The notes under the pieces were generated by a model. The model searched no databases, was not told where the DNA came from, and saw nothing but the letters and a program-made list of their open reading frames with translations. Below are positions 22,503 through 32,206 of a stretch of 64,000 nucleotides of DNA, piece after piece (the first letter of the stretch is position 1; the number at the start of each line of letters is the position of its first letter). The stretch comes from Owenia fusiformis. Taxonomy: Eukaryota > Annelida > Polychaeta > Sabellida > Oweniidae. The translations under genes and the position numbers were made by a program. The stretch covers positions 304,730 through 368,729 of the forward strand of contig CAIIXF020000003.1 of the NCBI GenBank assembly GCA_903813345.2, given 5' to 3'.

Positions 22503-22653
22503 ATGGCCGTAGCTGGGGGGGGGGGGGGGCAGACGGTAATAGTAAATATACGAAACTTAGACCATTAGGCATAGGCCTAGAAAATTTGCCTCACATACAG
22601 AGAAAATTTGCCTCGTTGCACCCCCCCCTTGGGAAATCCTAGCTACGGCACTA
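22503..22653. mobile_element. Related poly-G/C MITE
   Basis: Ends GGCCGTAGCTGG and CTAGCTACGGC form imperfect TIRs next to a G14 run and a C8 run. Shorter than the 21645 element and without a clear target duplication. Confidence 0.6.
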
Positions 22654-23017
22654 TTAGGAGACAGCCCCGGGATAATAAATTTTGGCTATTCAAGTTTACT
22701 GGTATTGTACTATTAAATAAATAGGTTAAATTAGCAGCAGAATTTAAACAATTTAAAGTATCTACATTATTTAAATCCATTAGGTCTTGGTATTTGAAAA
22801 CATTGAGCCCCCCCCCACACTGGCGAGTCCAGGGGGATCTTCCACATTTTTGGTTTAAGGGGCCTTTAAACGTTTTCTGCCCAAGCGCAGAATTTTTGCA
22901 CCCCTTTGTTAGCTTCCAGATTCACCACTGCCCTAGATATGGCGGCCTGAAAATAGTGCATGCATTTTTCAACAAATAATCTAGTCTATGTCTAAAAAAA
23001 ATTAATTTGGTTTTCAG
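22654..23017. other. No gene; ends in a splice acceptor
   Basis: Contains a C10 tract near 22806 with a poly-G/C-MITE-like flank, then AT-rich sequence ending in ggttttcag. Confidence 0.4.
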
Positions 23018-23312
23018 GAGACTTCGCTATCATTTGTCCAACATAAACAATGAAAGAAGATAGCCCTGCCCCTGGAGACCTGAAAAGAGGCCAAGTGATG
23101 ATACCACAAGGGAATGGCTTATACGTCACAGTGTCCAATGATCCGGAAGCCAAGTCAGTCAGTATACAGTTATTCACGTCTCAATGGAAAACTTCCAGTC
23201 CACTTCACATCAGATTGTAACAGTGGACAAAGATTTTGATAACGACAGCAGGGGAAACCAGAAAGGATATCTCAAAAAAACTGTTGAAGTGAAAGGAAGA
23301 TTTTGCAACTAA
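23018..23312 (+). CDS. Unassigned exon cut by a transposon end
   Basis: A consensus acceptor (ttggttttcag) precedes an ATG at 23050 with the frame MKEDSPAPGDLKRGQVMIPQ continuing to a TAA at 23218 (56 residues). The overlapping frame then reads IVTVDKDFDNDSRGNQKGYL and KKTVEVKGRFCN up to a TAA at 23310, as if one base were lost near 23215. GC content and residue usage look like real coding sequence. No family recognised. The second stop lies 3 bp before the transposon end at 23315, so the original gene may have continued beyond the insertion. Confidence 0.35.
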
Positions 23313-23314
23313 AG

Positions 23315-23436
23315 TACAGGTCACGCCGAGGATCTTACCTCGGTGTTTCGAGCGACGCATTGATCGCTGCAACGATCGGTACGACATCGGTGCACCAAGC
23401 TGCATCGCGACGCATTTAAACAAAGCATCGATCGGC
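23315..23436 (+). mobile_element. Transposon left end with hairpin and subterminal repeats
   Basis: TA followed by CAGGTCACG and a hairpin CCGAGG-ATCTTA-CCTCGG (23325-23342), then about 90 bp rich in gcatcgatcg/ggtgca-type words. The same subterminal vocabulary marks both ends of the 27005-35121 element, so this is the left end of a related element. Its right end was not found. The tnp2-like transposase remnant begins about 115 bp inside it. Confidence 0.6.
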
Positions 23437-23551
23437 AAGCTTAATGATAATGATGGTGATTATATTAATATAGCTGGCAATGATATCTATTTATTGGAGA
23501 TAATCAGGCCATCATTGATTTAATACAATGTTGTAAGAAATCCCAAAGTAT

Positions 23552-24596
23552 ATGTTCAAGGCAAAGCAATTGATGGGAGTGTCAGATAATTTTAAAAAGT
23601 ATATTGTTTTTCCAAAGTGTCACTCACTTTTTGAATATGAAGCTTGCTATTCAGAAAGGTCCAATGGATCTAAGATTAATTCAAAATGTCGTTTTGTTCA
23701 ATTTCCAAATCATCCTCAGAGAAAATTCAGAAAATCATGTAATAGTCCTCTTTTAAAAGAAGTTAAGGGTGTTTCTGGAGTCTATTTAGAACCATTTAAA
23801 GTGCACTGTTACAAAAGCATCAAACAATCTCTATCTCATTTGTTGAGGAAACCAAATTTTTTTGAAATGTGTCAGCAGTGGAGAACAAGAGAAGTAGAAG
23901 AAGGTTATATGGCAGATATCTATGATGGGGATGTATGGAAAGAGGAAGCTGACAATCATTACATTGATCCTGATAATAAATTTTCTAGTTACAATGAATG
24001 TTGATTGGTTTCAACCATATGATCATTCTCCAAATTCTGTTGGTGCAATATATCTAGTCCTTAATAACTTGCCTATAAGAGAATATAAGTGTTTTGCCCA
24101 GTCAACACGAGCCAAAAAACACATGAACTCATATTTAGCTCCCTTGGTTAATGAATTGCAGGATTTGGAAGCAGGATGCTTGTAAGAAGATAACTCTGAT
24201 GGGGGAAACTTTTATAGATTGAAGCTCATTTTCCTTTCATCTGACATTCCGGCAACAAGAAAATGTGGGGGTTTTGTAGGGCATGGGGCACTGAGGGGCT
24301 TTAGTAAGAATTTAAGAAGATTTCCAAGGAATTTTGGGGAACAGTTAGACAATTGTGGGTTTGATATAGACAACAATGACCTCAGAGATGATCCAACTCA
24401 CATAAGATATGCAAATATTGTAAGAAATTGCAGTACATTAGCCGAATGCAAAACCATTGAGAATGAGTATGGGGCAAGATGGTCAGATTTGTTTAGGCGC
24501 TCTTATTACAAACCTGTCCACTTCAGTATAATTGATCCTCTTCACAATCTTTTACTTGGGAGCGCAAAACATGTCACTATAAATATTTCATCTTAA
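23552..24596 (+). pseudogene. tnp2-like (CMC/EnSpm) transposase, decayed
   Basis: About 345 codons of a tnp2-type transposase, the DDE enzyme of CMC (CACTA/EnSpm-like) DNA transposons. Frame 1 (23552-24004): GVSDNFKKYIVFPKCHSLFE, CRFVQFPNHPQRKFRKSC, FKVHCYKSIKQSLSHLL, MADIYDGDVWKE. The reading then moves to another frame near 23975: TMNVDWFQPYDHSPNSVGAI, YLVLNNLPIRE, an in-frame TAA at 24183, SSDIPATRKCGGFVGHGALR, ENEYGARWSDLFRRSYY and FSIIDPLHNLLLGSAKH. VDWFQP and DPLHNLLLG are the signature stretches holding conserved aspartates. The C-terminal third is missing or replaced. Its position just inside a TIR end with subterminal repeats fits a once-autonomous element. Dead copy. Confidence 0.75.
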
Positions 24597-24605
24597 CATG
24601 GCAAT

Positions 24606-24950
24606 ATGTATGAAAAAACAATATTAGACATGGATTATTTCACACCTAATAATTATTTCAGCATACATGCTTTAAAAATTGGACCCAATCAAGTCAGGCT
24701 ATGGAAGCAGATATTTGTCTGCTGGCCTTTAGCGAAATGCGAAGAAAAGTATGGCATTAGGTACTTAAAACTTCTAGGAGATGGTGACAGTAGCTTTGAA
24801 GCAACTTTGCTCAAATATGGCCCAAAATGGTGTGAAAGGTTGCAAAAAGTAGAATGTTCAAATCATGCTACAAAAAATGTCAGAACCAGGCTAGAAACTT
24901 TTATAAAGGAAATTAAGTACACTCTATCTTTGTTGTATACCCACAGGTAG
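24606..24950 (+). pseudogene. Mutator-like transposase-domain fragment
   Basis: An open frame of 114 codons whose second half reads EEKYGIRYLKLLGDGDSSFE, then LLKYGPKWCERLQKVECSNH, ATKNVRTRLE. 'GDGDSS ... K-x-ECxNHxxK-x-x-R-x-x-L' is the recognisable core of the animal Mutator-like transposase domain that often travels with YqaJ-like nuclease genes. The first 45 residues are not clearly the same family, so a junction near 24730 is likely. The homology ends at the purine-rich minisatellite. No complete domain remains. Confidence 0.5.
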
Positions 24951-24984
24951 GGACATTTTGGACTATGTGTGCAGGTTTGATGAA

Positions 24985-25470
24985 AGCCCAAAAGAGGAAG
25001 ACAGGAAGAGAGGGAAAGAGGAAGAAAGGAGGAGAGGGAAAGAGGAAGAAATGAGGAGAGGGGTAGAGGAAGAAATGAGGAGAGGGGTAGAGGAAGAAAT
25101 GAGGAGAGGGGTAGAGGAAGAAATGAGGAGAGGGGTAGAGGAAGAAATGAGGAGAGGGGTAGAGGAAGAAATGAGGAGAGGGGTAGAGGAAGAAATGAGG
25201 AGAGGGAAAGAGGAAGGAGAGGGAAAGAGGAAGATGGGAGGAGGGGGAAAGAGGAAGATGGGAGGAGAGGGGAAGAGGAAGATGGGAGGAGAGGGGAAGA
25301 GGAAGATGGGAGGAGAGGGGAAGAGGAAGATGGGAGGAGAGGGGAAGAGGAAGATGGGAGGAGAGGGGAAGAGGAAGATGGGAGGAGAGGGGAAGAGGAA
25401 GACGGGAGGGGAGGGGAAGAGGAAGACGGGAGGGGAGGGGAAGAGGAAGACGGGAGGGGAGGGGAAGAAG
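24985..25470. repeat. Purine-rich 24-bp minisatellite
   Basis: Two successive families of 24-bp units: gaggaagaaatgaggagagg plus ggta (about 6-8 copies) and aagaggaagatgggaggaga plus gggg (about 10 copies). Nearly all bases are purines on the plus strand. As 24 is a multiple of three, several frames stay open on both strands (for example EEEMRRGV repeats); these are side effects. A purine tract this long could form triplex DNA. Confidence 0.9.
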
Positions 25471-25474
25471 AACA

Positions 25475-25660
25475 CTCCTTCAAATGTACTTCTAATAATA
25501 TTAAAATGATCTAAAAAAGACTCATTAGCAGAGAACCCTTATATCAAGTAGTATTGTACACAAAGGTGAATGCCTTACACCATTCACAGTAGAGATAACT
25601 TCTAAACTGCAACATGAATTTAGTTCAAAGCAACTTATCGACATATTGGGTGACAATATG
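25475..25660 (+). repeat. Direct repeat copy 1 (partner 26601)
   Basis: Starts ctccttcaaatgtacttcta and matches 26601-26770 at about 90 percent. The frame HSFKCTSNNIKMI...RLIS with YQVVLYTKVNALHHS suggests an old coding exon. It is now interrupted by stops. Confidence 0.7.
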
Positions 25661-25853
25661 ACATGACAGTTGACAACGACATGACAGTTTCAGACAGATT
25701 ATCATAACAATTGCTATTAATGAGGATCTAATCAAAAATTCTACATATGAAGGAGTGTTAAGAACAGCGGCAATGCATCTGTCCATTTTATTTACATTTT
25801 TCCCAGCTATCAGGTACGATGTGAGACTCATTTGGTGCAACTAAATACGAGAG

Positions 25854-26280
25854 ATGTTTAAAAAATGTTTTAACACTGACCAAGCTTTGATTAAATCTAA
25901 TGATATACAATTTACTGGGGAAGATTCTTCATATTTTTCCCTAGGATATGTCCACCTTGTTAAGGCATTATTGCCTCCAAATCCTCATGAAGTTGATATG
26001 TACTACATCTCTGCCCTATCATATTGTATACTTAATTTAAGAGAGGCAGTTTCTCTCTTCTCCAGAGTGAGTATAACAGAAGACCAGATTCAAAGATTAA
26101 GTACTGAATGTAGATTGTATTTCAATTGCTGTGCTCTGTTTTAAAAGTCTCTCTCACAACATGGATTGTAGGCAAGGTTATACCAGAACATACTTAATAA
26201 AATATTATACCAGAAATATGATTATGGATTGGGTATAAATAGTATGCAAGGAAGGGAAGCCAAGCATAAAATGGTAAATA
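25854..26280 (+). pseudogene. Uncharacterised transposon-type protein fragment
   Basis: The frame 25854-26144 reads FTGEDSSYFSLGYVHLVKAL and then YYISALSYCILNLREAVSLF, ending at TAA. Beyond it another frame shows WIVGKVIPEHT and then YDYGLGINSMQGREAKHKMV. The phrase 'GLG-(I/L)-NSM-(Q/E)-GREAKH' is one I associate with a large uncharacterised repeat-borne protein family of cnidarians and other invertebrates. Function unknown. Broken by a stop and a frame change. It lies between the two copies of the 25475/26601 direct repeat, so the three may belong to one element. Confidence 0.4.
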
Positions 26281-26295
26281 TGTATGCAAAACCTT

Positions 26296-26395
26296 TTTTG
26301 GGGTTGCCGAGTTAGCCGGACGGTCTAGAGCGGCAGAACGAACTCAGCTAGGCAATGACATCATAACCATGTAGTGAGTTTGAGACACTTTGTAT
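26296..26395 (+). mobile_element. Candidate tRNA-derived SINE head
   Basis: The segment ggttgccgagttagccgg resembles a tRNA-type A box (cf. TGGCNNAGYNGG), and gagtttgagac about 65 bp later resembles a B box (GGTTCGANNCC). There is no intact tRNA cloverleaf, so it is not a tRNA gene. AT-rich sequence follows. Confidence 0.35.
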
Positions 26396-26600
26396 TTATT
26401 CATTCATAATTATCCCACCAAACCAAGTTTGAGTGGGATATAGGAAAGCTGTTAGTCTATTCGTTTGTCTGTAGGTAACTCAAATACCAATTGACAGACT
26501 TTCTCATTATGAGCAAGTTCATCTGTCTCTAAAATATGATGCATGATTTAAGATTGCAAAGTTACAAACATAGAAAAGGCGAAGAGAATCTATTTTCCAC

Positions 26601-26770
26601 TCCTTCAAATTTACTTCTGATAATATTAAAATGATCTAAAAAAGACTCATTATCAGAAAACCCATATATCAAGTAGTATTGTACACAAAGGTGAATGCCT
26701 TACACTATTCACAGTAGATAAACTGCAGCATGGATTTGGTTCAAAGCATTTTGTCAAAATAGTGAGTACT
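26601..26770 (+). repeat. Direct repeat copy 2 (partner 25475)
   Basis: Starts ctccttcaaatttacttctg. The same frame words recur (FKFTSDNIK, YQVVLYTKVNALHYS) as in copy 1, about 1.1 kb away. Confidence 0.7.
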
Positions 26771-26865
26771 AAACTGGAATATACATATGACATGAGAGCT
26801 GACAGTTTTAGAAAGGTTATCAGATATAGTACTAAAAATGAACATGTATATCATCTCTATGTAGA

Positions 26866-27004
26866 GTCTCGAGAAAAATTCCTTCTTGAGCAGAGTTGCT
26901 ACAACCATTAGGAATAAGCCAATTAAAATTTAACAATTTCTTCTCTAGATCCCCATTGAACTTAACTTGCTGGCATAATGAAACTGGTGTCCGATTTGAT
27001 GGTA
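26866..27004 (+). repeat. Left part of a split repeat (target of the 8.1-kb element)
   Basis: Matches 56494-56637 at over 90 percent from tctcgagaaaaattcctt onward. At 27004 the match is broken by the 8.1-kb element and resumes at 35122. Confidence 0.85.
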
Positions 27005-27029
27005 CAGTACAGATCTTGCACCACATCAC

Positions 27030-27225
27030 ACGCCGGTGCGCCGCGGCGCAGAACTTCGGTGCATCTACCGGTGCATCGGCGCATCTAATTCGGTGCATCG
27101 ACCGGCGCATCTGGAGAAACGATCGATGCACCGATCAGTGCAACGGTGAAATCTGTCGGTGCATCGAAGGTTGCTCCTACCGGCGCATTTTGCTTTTCGT
27201 TGCATCGATCGGTGCATAGACATTG
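27030..27225 (+). repeat. Left subterminal repeat array of the 8.1-kb element
   Basis: About ten variants of cggtgcatcga / accggcgcatc in both orientations. Much richer in CG dinucleotides than the rest of the window. Open frames crossing it on both strands are artefacts. In CMC-type transposons such arrays are transposase-binding sites (family knowledge). Confidence 0.75.
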
Positions 27226-30200
27226 TTTATTACTTACCGATCATTAATAATTACATTTTGAAATCACGACGACGGGAAAATCACTACTGCACAAATAAAA
27301 TATATAATTTAATAGAGATTCGATATTTGAGAGATTTTTAGAAATACATTTCTAATAATTATATTCCAAATTCACTAGTAAACTGTACGTACATCGTACG
27401 TATCTGGATTTCGTTCATAATTGATTAATCTGTTAATGCGTTCCTCTAAGTAAATGAAACAATCATCACATCGTGTTTATAAGTGTAATTCAAGGGCGTA
27501 TAATCTAACATGTCTAATGCAACTCATTTCATGGTATTACTTTCCGATCATTTGATAAAATAGAAAACAATCAACATGTGGAAATCACGGATGACGGGAA
27601 AAACAATATTGTATAAATAGAATATATATTTTAATAAGAGATTCGTAATGTAAGAGATTCGATATTTATTCAAAATTATATTTCTGTCATTCTGATTTCC
27701 GTGTCGGGACATTCTGATCTATTAGAGTCTCACTTTATCTAATGCTTTGGTATTCCAAAGGATTGTACTTGCCCGGGAGTACTTGCTGTATATCACGTCG
27801 GGAGATTAAACCCCCGGGATTAAACCAGTGAATGTTCCGATCGTCGCAACATTCGATACACCGAGAGATTTCCCAGATTCATACATGCATACTGTATATT
27901 CAGCAGGAATTTTACATACTTTATCATTCCGTTCTTAATATATCGTATGTAATATTTGTATTCTGTTTCACATATTCCCCTTGAAATAGACTAGATGCGA
28001 GTAGAAATAATCTTGATTTACGTCATTAAATATTCAAAATTCAGTCAAAGTGATGTCATAATTTGAAATCTACATGAAAAAGTACATCTAAAAATACGGT
28101 TTCGAAAATTGTTTATCAAATTTGAAAATTACGACAACACGGGCAATATATGGCAGGTTAAATGAGTCGTCAAGATTATAACACGCCGGTCTTTATGTTA
28201 TAGTTTATGAAAATTGCCTCAAGTACAATGTCAAAATCTCATGATGATTTCTTCCGAACTGTGTTTACTGACAAGAGAGGGGTGCGCAGTTGTTGAAGCG
28301 AGTATAAACTAAGAAAAATCCAAAGTCCGATAATTAATTAATTGGCATGGATCTGCTAATTGTTTTCGTTATTGTTACTTGTTCTATCTAGACGGTTTTA
28401 TCTGCATCGAGATGGCTGATTATAAGGCATGAACATTTTTTCCAGTTGTGTTAATTGTTATTCCTTAATAAGCGGATTTATATGTTTGAAATATTTATTA
28501 ATCCATTTTTCATTTTGATATACTTTTCAAAGGACTTTTTGTTCTATCTATGTGTTTTGTTTATACTAATCTTTAACGGGAGTTAGCTAACAAGGAATTC
28601 CATATAGCCTACAATTGATTTTGATTCATAAAGTTTGCTGATAATTGACTTAAGTATGGTAAAGCTCTCGAAGAGAGCATGTGCATGATCGCCAATAAAA
28701 TTGCATTCTTTGTTTTGTTTTGACAGTTAGTTTAGAACTTTAGCCACGCGAAGTATACAAGCAAACGCTTGTGTACTTTTGAAACATTAATTTGTAAGGC
28801 TTCAAAGTCATTTCCATCTCCTCCGGTGTTATTTCTGTGGTAGAGGTTTTTCAAAAATAATTTAAAACTTTTGAGACCTTTGGGGGTATAGGATATACGA
28901 TCAAATCACATGTCCTTCTATTTTTAGTTTTTTTCCTGAAGGATAAGAAAATAAAAATCAAACATAGAGAGGCAAAGACGTAAAAATGTGGGGAAGTTAT
29001 TTAATTTATGCTTTGCGACCTCCATGACCTTTGACAAAGTCAGACCCCTAGTCAGAGAAGGGGGGGGGGGGGGTTCAAGAACGCCTCTCTCCAAAATTTA
29101 TTTAAAATCGTGCAGTTTTTCATCATTCTGAGCTTTTTTTAACTTAAGTGATGACCAATGTTGTTTAATGTGGACCCCCTGCCCCCATCACTCTGGAAGT
29201 GATCATGATACACTCAATCCACAAGTTGGGTCTAAAGATGAAAACCTAGACGATCTCTGTAATCAAAAGCTAAGACGATATTTTCTATAATCAGAGTCCT
29301 AGACGACTTCTGCTGCAATCAGAGTTCTGGATGATGTTTAGACTTTTCTGTAATCAAAGTAGCCAAACATCCGCAGAACACGGAAATTGATGGATTAGTG
29401 AATGGTCTTTTGTTTGTTTTCTTAACTATTGTAAGGAATAAAATTAAGATTTAAATGTTCACCCCCCCCTCCTCCGTTTAATTTCGATTCAAACAAAATC
29501 AAACGGGAATGATTATCTTACAAGGTACGCTGAGACTTAAGACAATAAAAGACGATAATTAACCTGATTGCATCCTGTGACTGCTTGACCAGTGCCAGAC
29601 TGATTGCGTATTGATAATCAAACCGGTCGTGGGATCCAATGATATATCTAAATTTATCCCATGATACTACTTCCCGATGAATAACACCTTGGAATATTTT
29701 TGATTTTGAAAGAAAATCGTATTGTCCCGCCAAATCCCGCTCACGAAAAGGATATACTCCCATTTGAAAATTAAGAGATTTTGAGACGTAAGGAGTATGA
29801 AGCCGCCCATTAAGCATAGTGTAATTGTGATTTCATGCTGCTCTGACATAGCATACCAGTGTATTCCTTCAGTCATACAATATTGTAATACCTTGATGGA
29901 TCAAGATGCTGATAAGACAGTTAAAGTCGTAGAAACCTTAGCAATAGCGAATGTGTTTGGTCCCTCTAATTAATATAATATGAATATTGTTACAATATAA
30001 CTGTATTGAATTTTTCTATGTTGATGTGTTTATGTTATATATCTACAATAAAATTTTTATATTTCAAAATTCCATACAGTTAAGTCACCGGACATTTTGT
30101 AGACTAATAATATAACAGACTTCTGGTTTTGTTCCATACACAATTTAGATAAGGATTGTGAACTTAAGATTTTATGAAGAGATAATTACGTTTTGAGTTG

Positions 30201-30538
30201 GAGGAAATTTACTCAATATCACTTTGATGTCTCGGTCACCTGGCCATAAAAGGCATTTGCTTAATATGATATTCATTTTTTACAGGTTGTTTCCATTAAC
30301 GGGGTGATACAGGCATGTGAAGTGTTTGGCTATGCATGGACCTCAAGGATGACACGGGGTGGAAGAGGGGCAAGGGTTGGTGCAAGTCCCGGGGTGCAAG
30401 TCTGCACTCCCAGACTCCAGATAGGAGTGAAACGCATCATGGGATAAATGCATTCGTTGAAGTTTACAGAAACAGTTGAATATAATTCAGAATTTAAGTG
30501 AATCCACATGATCATTTGCGTTCAACAATGCGTTTATA
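27226..30538. other. Interior of the 8.1-kb element, no gene recognised
   Basis: AT-rich. Contains a repeat shared with 52641-52677 (gatgc-agtagaaataatct, at 27994-28029) and a G14 tract near 29061 with the inner sequence of the poly-G/C MITE family (aaaatcgtgcagtttttcat, near 29104). Minus-strand frames at 29518-29876 have no motif. Confidence 0.4.
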
Positions 30539-30720
30539 GAGAGGTTTCGCAAGTTTTTAGCTCAACGTGTTGTGTTCACCAGATTTATTACCCTTTACAT
30601 TCGTTCGACTTCACTTCTTAATTAAAAGAGAGCTTCATCTTCTGTAGTTTATTTCTAGGCTCTGCGCGTAGGGTACAGCACTAAAACGAGTTGAGGTTAA
30701 TCCATTGTGCGAAACCTCTC
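30539..30720. mobile_element. TA-flanked MITE with 13-bp TIRs
   Basis: GAGAGGTTTCGCA at 30539 and its complement ending at 30720, each next to TA; with the TAs the palindrome is 15 bp. The 182-bp element has no ORF. The TA target suggests a Tc1/mariner-type source. Its inner part (30599-30675) is homologous to the free element at 32123. Confidence 0.75.
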
Positions 30721-32122
30721 TAATACCAGAGGGGTTATTCATCAAGCTAAATGACCCCTCGGGGCGATATATATGTTATGTTACAGTTACATGTTAAATT
30801 GTTAAGACTTGAAAGTTAATAATTAAGTTTTTTTGCGTTATCTTTCAGATACTTATAATTAGTACACGTTGCTCTCTATGTTGGCGGTGATGACACGTTC
30901 TGCTTTCTTTTCAAGAAGCTGCAGTCTAATCTTTAAATGTATTTAGTTTATTGGTTTTGCATCTTGCATACATATTGATAAGTGTTTACATTCATAATTT
31001 AAAAAAAGCTTTGTTTTGATTTATTATTTAAAAAAATATTTTGGCTTGCTAATCGCACCCCCATCCCATTCTGACTGAAAACCGAATTTTTAAGGGGCAA
31101 TCGCATCCCCCCCTGACTGAAAGTTGACGACGCCCCTGTGTTTCCCTTTGTCCCCTTTCATTTATCTTCTGTAAACTTGTTTGAACAAATTAATACTAGT
31201 ACTACAAAGATAACTTCATTCGAAACGCATGCAATTCACTCCAATTATATTTATTCATGTATTTGCATTAGTGAGGGAAAGGGATTTGATTATAAAATTG
31301 ACGGCGGTTGCGAAGTTGTGATTTGGGAGGGAGGGGTATACTATACTGAGGTATTATAAGACCCAATAATTAATATAAACAACTAAGCGCCTTCCTGATT
31401 GCATCCTAGCTCATCCTGTCCGCCAGTCTATCTCGATCGCATTTGATCAATGAATTTATAATTCCTGATTAAACTGACTCTTGATTTTAAAATAAGAATT
31501 CTAAATCTGTTACTAGTATTTAAAAGTTGGTGTCTATTATGATACTGGAAATTGGAATACTATATTTTGTATTACTATTCTATCTCGATCTATAGTATAT
31601 AAATATGGATTTCTAGGTCTACAGTCTGTCATTCCCACATGGGCTTCATTGAAACATACGGCATTGCAAAGTTTATCCATTTCAAACAAGCCAGGAAAAC
31701 AGATAACTAGTCTTGCATCAGGCCCCGCAAATGTCCAATTTTCTCTCAGGAAATACATAAATATCAGAGACATATTTCATAGCCAGAGGCCAAAAATGTC
31801 AAAATCGATATAAAATCTAAAAAGGATAAAATGTCCCCCCGAATACGGTACCTAGGTAATTAAATCTAATATTTCATAGTTCCCGCATAATAAGCATAAA
31901 ACTTTCATTTACCGCTGTATCGAAATTCACGTGATCCCTTATTGAAGTTTTACTAAATAATTGAGTTTGATCATTTAATGCTGTTGGATAGAATATTAGG
32001 CTGAAAAGAATCAAAATTTTAGCCCATGTCTGAGCGAATGGTATAAATTCACATAGTTCTGATTACAATGAGAATTCTAAAAAATGTCCTGGCATTTCCT
32101 TTACTCTACGTTTATAATCACG
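30721..32122. other. Interior of the 8.1-kb element, no gene recognised
   Basis: Short unassigned frames only (31138-31359 plus strand, 31537-31773 minus strand). Two C/A-rich stretches (cgcacccccatccc and cgcatcccccc) lie near 31055-31110. Confidence 0.4.
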
Positions 32123-32206
32123 TACCCTTTGCATTCGTTTGACTTCACTTTTTAAAAGAGAGCTTCGTCTTCAAGTGTAGTTTAACTAGACTCTGCACGC
32201 AGGGTA
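32123..32206. mobile_element. 84-bp MITE with 9-bp target duplication
   Basis: Begins TACCCT and ends AGGGTA, and is flanked on both sides by ATAATCACG (32114-32122 and 32207-32215). A 9-bp duplication is typical of Mutator-like transposition. A 77-bp relative lies inside the MITE at 30539. Confidence 0.7.

Noticed and set aside
24863-25483. 206-residue and 170-residue Ser/Pro/Leu-rich ORFs on the minus strand and a Glu/Arg/Lys-rich one on the plus strand
   Set aside because: All are translations of the 24-bp purine minisatellite, open in several frames because 24 is a multiple of three.
26296-26395. Functional tRNA gene
   Set aside because: A and B box resemblance only; no cloverleaf with paired acceptor and anticodon stems.
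26832-27341. His/Arg/Cys-rich ORFs on both strands at 27.0 and 34.9 kb
   Set aside because: They are translations of the CG-rich subterminal arrays of the 8.1-kb element.
29518-29876. Overlapping minus-strand ORFs inside the 8.1-kb element as its transposase
   Set aside because: Too short, in two frames, and without any DDE or zinc-finger motif.
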